Below the pieces are notes generated by a model, which saw only the letters and a program-made list of their open reading frames with translations, had not been told where the DNA came from and did not search any database. Positions 62,796-64,000 of a stretch of DNA of 64,000 nt are shown in pieces. The stretch lies in contig NZ_BBJX01000011.1 of the NCBI RefSeq assembly GCF_000739995.1, positions 1-64,000 on the forward strand. Reading direction: 5' to 3'. This DNA comes from Comamonas granuli NBRC 101663. GTDB lineage: Bacteria; Pseudomonadota; Gammaproteobacteria; Burkholderiales; Burkholderiaceae_C. The position numbers and the translations under genes were made by a program. Position 1 is the stretch's first letter. Each line of letters opens with the position of its first letter.

Positions 62796-64000
62796 AGCAG
62801 TTCTACCGGGGGGCCACCATCGTCTGGGTGGCGCTGCGCTTCGGGCTCGACGAGCTGGTGCTCAACAGCTTCCAGAAGCCCTGGCTGCGCCTGCTGGCGC
62901 GCCTGGTCTCCGTCGGGCGCGACCTGCGTGCGCCGCGCGGCCAGCGCCTGCGCGAGGCGCTCGAGCGCCTGGGGCCCATCTTCGTCAAGTTCGGCCAGGT
63001 GCTGTCCACGCGGCGCGACCTCATGCCGCCCGACATCGCCGACGAACTGGCCCTGCTGCAGGACCGCGTGCCGCCCTTCGACCCCGCCATCTCGGTGGCC
63101 ACCATCGAGCGCGCGTTCAAGCGGCCGATCGCCGAGGTGTTCGAGAGCTTCGAGCGCGAGCCCGTGGCCAGTGCCTCCATCGCCCAGGTGCACTTTGCCA
63201 CCCTGCGCGACCGCCAGGGCCGGCGGCACGATGTGGCCGTCAAGGTGCTGCGCCCGGGCATGCTGCCCGTGATCGAGAAAGACCTGGCCCTCATGCGCAT
63301 GATGGCCGGCTGGGTCGAGAGCCTGTCGGCCGACGGCAAGCGCCTCAAGCCCCGCCAGGTGGTGGCCGAGTTCGACAACTACCTGCACGACGAGCTCGAC
63401 CTAGTGCGCGAGGCCGCCAACGCCGCCCAACTGCGGCGCAACATGGAGGGGCTGGGCCTGGTGGAAGTGCCCATCGTGCACTGGGACTTCTGCCACCCCG
63501 AGGTGATGGTGATGGAGCGCATGAACGGCGTGCCCATCAGCCAGGTCGAGCGGCTGCGCGAAGCGGGGGTGGACATCCCCAAACTCGCGCGCGACGGCGT
63601 GACCATCTTCTTCACCCAGGTGTTCCGCGACGGCTTCTTCCATGCCGACATGCACCCGGGCAACATCCAGGTGAGCCTGGATCCAGCCACCTTCGGGCGC
63701 TACATCTCGCTGGACTTCGGCATCGTGGGCACGCTCACGGCGACCGACAAGGAGTACCTGGCGCAGAACTTCACGGCCTTCTTCCGGCGCGACTACAAGC
63801 GCGTGGCCGAGCTGCACATCGAGAGCGGCTGGGTGCCGCCCGAGACGCGCGTGAACGATCTCGAATCGGCCGTGCGCACCGTGTGCGAGCCGTATTTCGA
63901 CCGCCCGCTCAAGGAGATCTCGCTCGGCATGGTGCTGTTGCGCCTGTTCCAGACCTCGCGCCGCTTCAACGTCGAGATCCAACCCCAGCTCGTGCTGCTG
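62792..64000 (+). CDS. ubiB: Ubiquinone biosynthesis kinase-like protein UbiB (partial, 3' end outside window)
   Basis: The first 403 codons of an atypical ABC1/ADCK kinase. [20 protein letters not shown] holds the KxGQ motif, ASIAQVHFA the Ala-rich loop, [10 protein letters not shown] the Lys, and [11 protein letters not shown] and LDFGIVG the catalytic and metal motifs. The family is about 520-550 residues with two C-terminal membrane helices, which lie beyond 64000. It is coupled to ubiJ by an ATGA overlap. Confidence 0.95.
   Translation, partial: MKQFYRGATIVWVALRFGLDELVLNSFQKPWLRLLARLVSVGRDLRAPRGQRLREALERLGPIFVKFGQVLSTRRDLMPPDIADELALLQDRVPPFDPAISVATIERAFKRPIAEVFESFEREPVASASIAQVHFATLRDRQGRRHDVAVKVLRPGMLPVIEKDLALMRMMAGWVESLSADGKRLKPRQVVAEFDNYLHDELDLVREAANAAQLRRNMEGLGLVEVPIVHWDFCHPEVMVMERMNGVPISQVERLREAGVDIPKLARDGVTIFFTQVFRDGFFHADMHPGNIQVSLDPATFGRYISLDFGIVGTLTATDKEYLAQNFTAFFRRDYKRVAELHIESGWVPPETRVNDLESAVRTVCEPYFDRPLKEISLGMVLLRLFQTSRRFNVEIQPQLVLL

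Overview
The window reads as a chromosomal segment of a high-GC betaproteobacterium, order Burkholderiales, most likely family Comamonadaceae (Acidovorax, Alicycliphilus or a close relative). The basis is the protein sequences, the gene orders (hemA-prfA-prmC-grxD, pilB-pilC-pilD-coaE-zapD-yacG, rplU-rpmA-obgE-proB, ubiE-ubiJ-ubiB) and a dispersed palindromic repeat of a kind I associate with that family. Species cannot be fixed by reading alone. No phage, insertion sequence, CRISPR array, rRNA or replication origin was seen.

Layout. 1-6145: tail of an EAL protein, a 1626-residue hybrid histidine kinase and an overlapping REC/HD-GYP regulator, together a cyclic-di-GMP signalling locus. 6194-8878: suhB, trmJ, cysE. 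8964-13459: a zinc-ribbon/nuclease-like protein of unknown role (accessory in look), mog, darP, pmbA and an HNH protein. 13453-16291: hpaI, a tartrate/malate-type dehydrogenase, yqeY and rpsU with its own promoter and terminator. 16445-20505: a HI0933/BaiN-type flavoprotein and a divergent ABC ATPase/permease pair resembling FbpC/FbpB. 20522-27681: dciA, an M23 peptidase, secA, argJ, a DUF815 ATPase and mutT. 27719-33189 (minus): yacG, zapD, coaE, pilD, pilC, pilB, followed by tRNA-Pro(CGG) and ispB. 34597-40763: rplU, rpmA, obgE, proB, rppH (opposite strand), proS and a lytic transglycosylase. 40770-47055 (minus): a CBS/CorC membrane protein, a Lon-like AAA ATPase, grxD, prmC, prfA, hemA. 47130-53674: a small membrane protein, a DUF1513 gene with a Fur-box-like site, and the glycerol-3-phosphate uptake set ugpB-A-E-C-Q. 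53972-64000: serA, a 1306-residue FAD/Fe-S oxidoreductase, a HIT protein, a DUF971 protein, then ubiE, a Tim44-domain protein, ubiJ and the first two thirds of ubiB.

Most genes are housekeeping: protein export (SecA), translation (S21, L21, L27, ProS, PrfA/PrmC, TrmJ), cofactors (ubiquinone, heme, CoA, molybdopterin), amino acids (Cys, Ser, Pro, Arg), type IV pili and cell division. Tight packing with 1, 4 or 8 base overlaps is common (pilC/pilD, pilD/coaE, ugpC/ugpQ, darP/mog, proS/lytic transglycosylase, ubiJ/ubiB).

The most unusual signal is a dispersed repeat of about 55 bp. Eleven recognisable copies lie in 64 kb, and seven of them touch coding sequence. Four are translated in frame inside or at the start of proteins (TrmJ, the BaiN-like flavoprotein, PrmC, a small membrane protein). 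One supplies both the Shine-Dalgarno sequence and the start codon of the DUF815 ATPase. Two supply the stop codons of mutT and the HIT gene. A second, longer GC-rich repeat brackets argJ. No intergenic gap exceeds 300 bases.
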